Positions 60,745 to 64,000 of a DNA stretch of 64,000 nucleotides are shown one piece after another. Origin of the DNA: Mytilus trossulus (taxonomy: Eukaryota; Mollusca; Bivalvia; Mytilida; Mytilidae); assembly GCF_036588685.1 (NCBI RefSeq), contig NC_086380.1, forward strand, positions 35,168,692 to 35,232,691, given 5' to 3'. Position 1 is the stretch's first letter. Each line of letters begins with the position of its first letter. Under the pieces are notes generated by a model that had not been told where the DNA came from, did not search any database, and saw only the letters and a program-made list of their open reading frames with translations. A program made the translations under genes and the position numbers.

Positions 60745-61155
60745 CGCACTATCATTTTCCATGTTCAATGGACCGTGAAAATGGATAAAAAATAAACATG
60801 ATATAATAAACCATTAATATTAGAAAGATCATATCATAGGGAACATTTGTACTAAGTTTCAAGTTGATTGGACTTCAACTTCATCAAAAACTTTAACCTG
60901 AAACTCGCACTTTCATTCTCTATGTTCAGTGGACCTTGACATTGAGGTCAAAAGTTTAATTTGTATTTAAAATTAGAAATATCATATCATAGGAAACATG
61001 TGTACTAAGTTTCAAGTTGATTGGACTTCAACCTCATCAAAAACTACCTTGACCAAAAGCTTTAACCTGAAGCAGGACGGACAAACGGACGAACAGACGA
61101 ACGGAGGCACAGACCAGAGAACATAATGCCCCTCTACTATCGTAGGTGGGGCATG
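60745..61155 (+). repeat. Dispersed repeat family E, doubled unit
   Basis: The block TACTAAGTTTCAAGTTGATT followed by GGACTTCAACTTCATCAAAA occurs twice (60870 and 61000 regions). It is followed by a tail of GGACGGACAAACGGACGAAC and the end block CTACTATCGTAGGTGGGGCA. A partial copy is at 27595..27690. It is non-coding. Confidence 0.8.
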
Positions 61156-61159
61156 AAAA

Positions 61160-63005
61160 ATGATTGTTAAATGACATAACTGTGTATGTGTATATAAATG
61201 ATTTCAAACGTTGGTCTTTCTGACAAAATTGTGTATAGTCAATGAAATTTAATTTTCAACATGACTATGTAGACGGTGGAATAGTTTGTCATTGTTTATT
61301 GTCAATGATCTACATTGACTCCTTGTCATTTTCTGTGTATTATAGTGATAAACTAAAGTGCACGTACAAATGTACATTATTTGCTTTATTCGTTTTTCAA
61401 TGTGGTATTTACAGAAAAAGGAGGTGTGGTGTCATTAGTAGTACAAAACTATCTACCTTCAATAAAAAAAACAAGGATTTCAACTGTTGAATGCATGGTT
61501 AGGGATAAACTAATAAGCAATTTATATTAAAAATAAAAGACAGTAAATAAAAAAATAGACACATTAATAAATGAAATAACAATTCTTTAAATGTTTTTGA
61601 ACCTTTGAAAATTCTGTCATAATAATATGATCACTTAAATATTTACTTACTTTATATAATGTTTTGTATATCAATATATAAAAAATCTCACAACCAACCT
61701 GTTATACGCATTACATGGATACAGATCATTGCACATCAAGTATGGGGATTTCCACAATAAGTAAATTGATACGTTCACTAACTGTTATGGAAAGAAAGAA
61801 ATGTATAAATTGTTCAAATTTATTTCTTTGTTTTAATGACAATATAACATTGAATTATATCAAAAATTGATAATAGCGGTGTCAATATTCGTGTATATTA
61901 CATACAAATACTGGTGTAACAGTACTCTTGTTTAATAATAGATCGAGACATTACTTTAAAAAAAAATAGGTACCCTAAACAATAAAATAAATCTTTTAGA
62001 CATTAATATGAGGCAGGCATTGCCTGTGAATGGGGTCGAAACCTGTATGGATTTGTTTTAATTCAAACATGTTAAAAAGAGAAACAGAAATACCGGAAAC
62101 GTTTCCGTATCTGTTTCTGTTGTTAGGGATTTAGTTGTGACGTTATTAGAGTTATGACATCATATTCAATGTAAAGTCTTTTTCATAACAAACAATTTTT
62201 AGAAATGAATTATTATTGAGTTCCTTTCTTTAGACCGATGGATATACATTTTATTCAAAGTCTCATGTAAACAAGAGCGGAAACGGAAGTAGATTTATGC
62301 GCAGATCCGGAAATTTAAAAACGCAACAAAGCAAATTTGAAATTGAAATGTAGTACAATGAAAAATTCTGGAAATTTTCCCGATTTAATTTTTTTTTATT
62401 GATTTTTTTTACTGTAATAGGGGACTTCGTCCCCATATCATGTAAAGGAATATTGCAACAGTGAATCAATCAATACTCTACAATGAAAGGTGTTTTATTC
62501 AATATTTATCCTTGTTTTGTCAATTGTTATTTATTCCCTTCGGAACTGTATGACCGCTACCGCCAATGTTATGTTAAACTTTTATAACGCAGATCTTCAA
62601 ATGTACTACTGACGTTTTTAAATAACATCCTGACGTCAAGCATCAATTACTTTTTTAAAACCTATTGACGTCAAATGTTTTAGATTATGATGTTGTATTT
62701 TGCACTTCAATATGTGGTATGACGTATGGTCAGACATATTTACATACAAGAAAACATAATTATTTCTGATCCAATCATAACGTCCATGACTAATCTATTA
62801 TACAGTAAACTATTAAAAAAACAAGCGTCTTTCTTAACGTCGTAACTACAATCCCCTTACCTTTCAAAAATGTGACCTACTGAATTAGACTATTTATCGG
62901 ATTTGTTATTTCATAAGCAACACGACGGGTGCCACATGTGAATAAGGATCTGCTTACCCTTCCGGAGCACCTGCGATCACCCCTACATGTAGTTTTTGGT
63001 GTTCG
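61160..63005. other. Intergenic, no gene seen
   Basis: AT-rich sequence upstream of gene 3. An 82-codon plus-strand frame at 61242..61490 (starting MKFNFQHDYVDGGIVCHCLL) has no signal peptide, domain or repeat match in the window and is left unassigned. No other feature is supported. Confidence 0.4.
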
Positions 63006-63009
63006 TGTT

Positions 63010-63150
63010 GTTAATTCTTTATTTTTATATGCTGTGTCATGTGTACTATTGTTTGTCTGTTTGTCCTTTTAATTTTTAGCCAAGGCGTTGTCAGTTTATT
63101 TTCGATTTATGAGTTTGGCTGTCCCCCTGGTATCTTTCGTCCCTCTTTGA
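63010..63150 (+). repeat. Dispersed repeat family A, copy 2
   Basis: GTCATGTGTACTATTGTTTG, then GCGTTGTCAGTTTATTTTCG, then GTATCTTTCGTCCCTCTTTG, the same order as at 10690..10905. The 71-codon open frame at 63039..63254 comes from this repeat. Confidence 0.8.
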
Positions 63151-63254
63151 AGCCTTTAAGAACAACAAATCATTCCCTTCGCATAGAACACTTCGATCCA
63201 AAAGTATGTATATCTTTTTCCTGTAATAAATGTGTAAGTATATCATGTATATAG

Positions 63255-64000
63255 CCTACTGTATAATGTTGTTCATGAGCTATATTCTATCTCCCCTCAC
63301 TTTCTTTCTTTTATAAATAATCTTTGCAAAAATGATAAAACGACTTGTAAGTATAATTATGTATTAAATAATTCAATTCAGCCCATGATAACAACATGTC
63401 ATATTTCAATCAGAAACTCACATCAAATAAATTAATATGTACTATTTCATTACCAATAAGAATCTAAAAAAACAAAATGAAAAATGTATAATGTTTTTCC
63501 GTTTAGTTGGAGATTATTTGAAAACGCTTGCTTTTAATAAAAAAAAATTGACTCTGCCTATTCGTGTAATTGAAGATAATTTGAAAGTGGTACATGTAAA
63601 TTGTTGAATGGAAGAAATAAAATTCAATTAATAAATTCCCTGAAAATGTATCTTCCTTGTTAACACTTTTACACAAATAGACAAAAACTTATGTACCAGG
63701 TAGTCATCATGAATTTAAATTGAATTAACATATTTTAAACTAAATGACTTCCTTGACAGCATTGAAGAGCAAGATGACAAATATTTTAATACCATGTTAT
63801 CAGTTATAAATCAGATACAAATTTAAAGTACTCTAACTATTATAAAATATAACCTATGCAATATCTTAACAAAATACCTTTATGTTCCGGTTAGAAGATA
63901 ATGTTCTTTTTATAGGGGTTGTCACTTAACTAAATTAGAAAATTACTTGTAAACGGAAAATAAAATATGAATGAACACAAATACAGGCATATTTGTCCAC
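63255..64000. other. No gene seen
   Basis: AT-rich sequence to the window edge with only short chance frames. Confidence 0.4.

Overview
The window looks like bivalve nuclear DNA, most probably from a marine mussel (Mytilus). It is AT-rich and intron-rich, full of short dispersed repeats, and its genes have canonical GT-AG introns. Several dispersed repeats match what I remember of mussel genomic DNA; that part of the species guess rests on memory. All coordinates and exon joins were worked out by hand from the sequence, with no transcript support.

The core is a tandem cluster of three paralogous six-exon genes, all on the minus strand: gene 1 (12735..20017, 1120 aa), gene 2 (25046..35608, 567 aa) and gene 3 (41312..59888, 1003 aa). 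Each encodes a signal peptide, an LDL-receptor class A (LDLa) domain, a second Cys-rich segment, a long Ser/Thr-rich mucin-like stalk of 9-residue repeats, one transmembrane helix and a short cytoplasmic tail. Splice phases are the same in all three (1,1,1,2,1). The small exons have matching lengths (genes 2 and 3: 52, 126 and 128 nt; last exon 65 nt in genes 1 and 2). Every assembled CDS is a whole number of codons. They look like cell-surface membrane mucins with a ligand-binding tip and a signalling or endocytic tail. I do not recognise them as a named family.

Layout: 571..935 is a tRNA-derived SINE. About 1250..7135 (-) is a degraded L1/Tx1-like LINE with a zinc-knuckle plus esterase-like ORF1 and an APE-RT ORF2. 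7975..8305 is a 21-nt minisatellite. 8637..8945 is a repeat with a hammerhead-ribozyme core, with further copies in gene 2 intron 5. 9337..10107 (-) may be the first two exons of a type II membrane protein. 12541..12720 (+) may encode a small secreted 4-Cys peptide. Then come gene 1 with a seven-fold GATA-site array just upstream of its start, gene 2, a 2.8-kb DNA transposon-like element (36919..39728) with 115-bp inverted repeats and a 5-bp target duplication, a hairpin MITE, and gene 3. Gene 3's large introns are packed with repeats, including a foldback-like element at 57896..58943. The last 4 kb holds only dispersed repeats.
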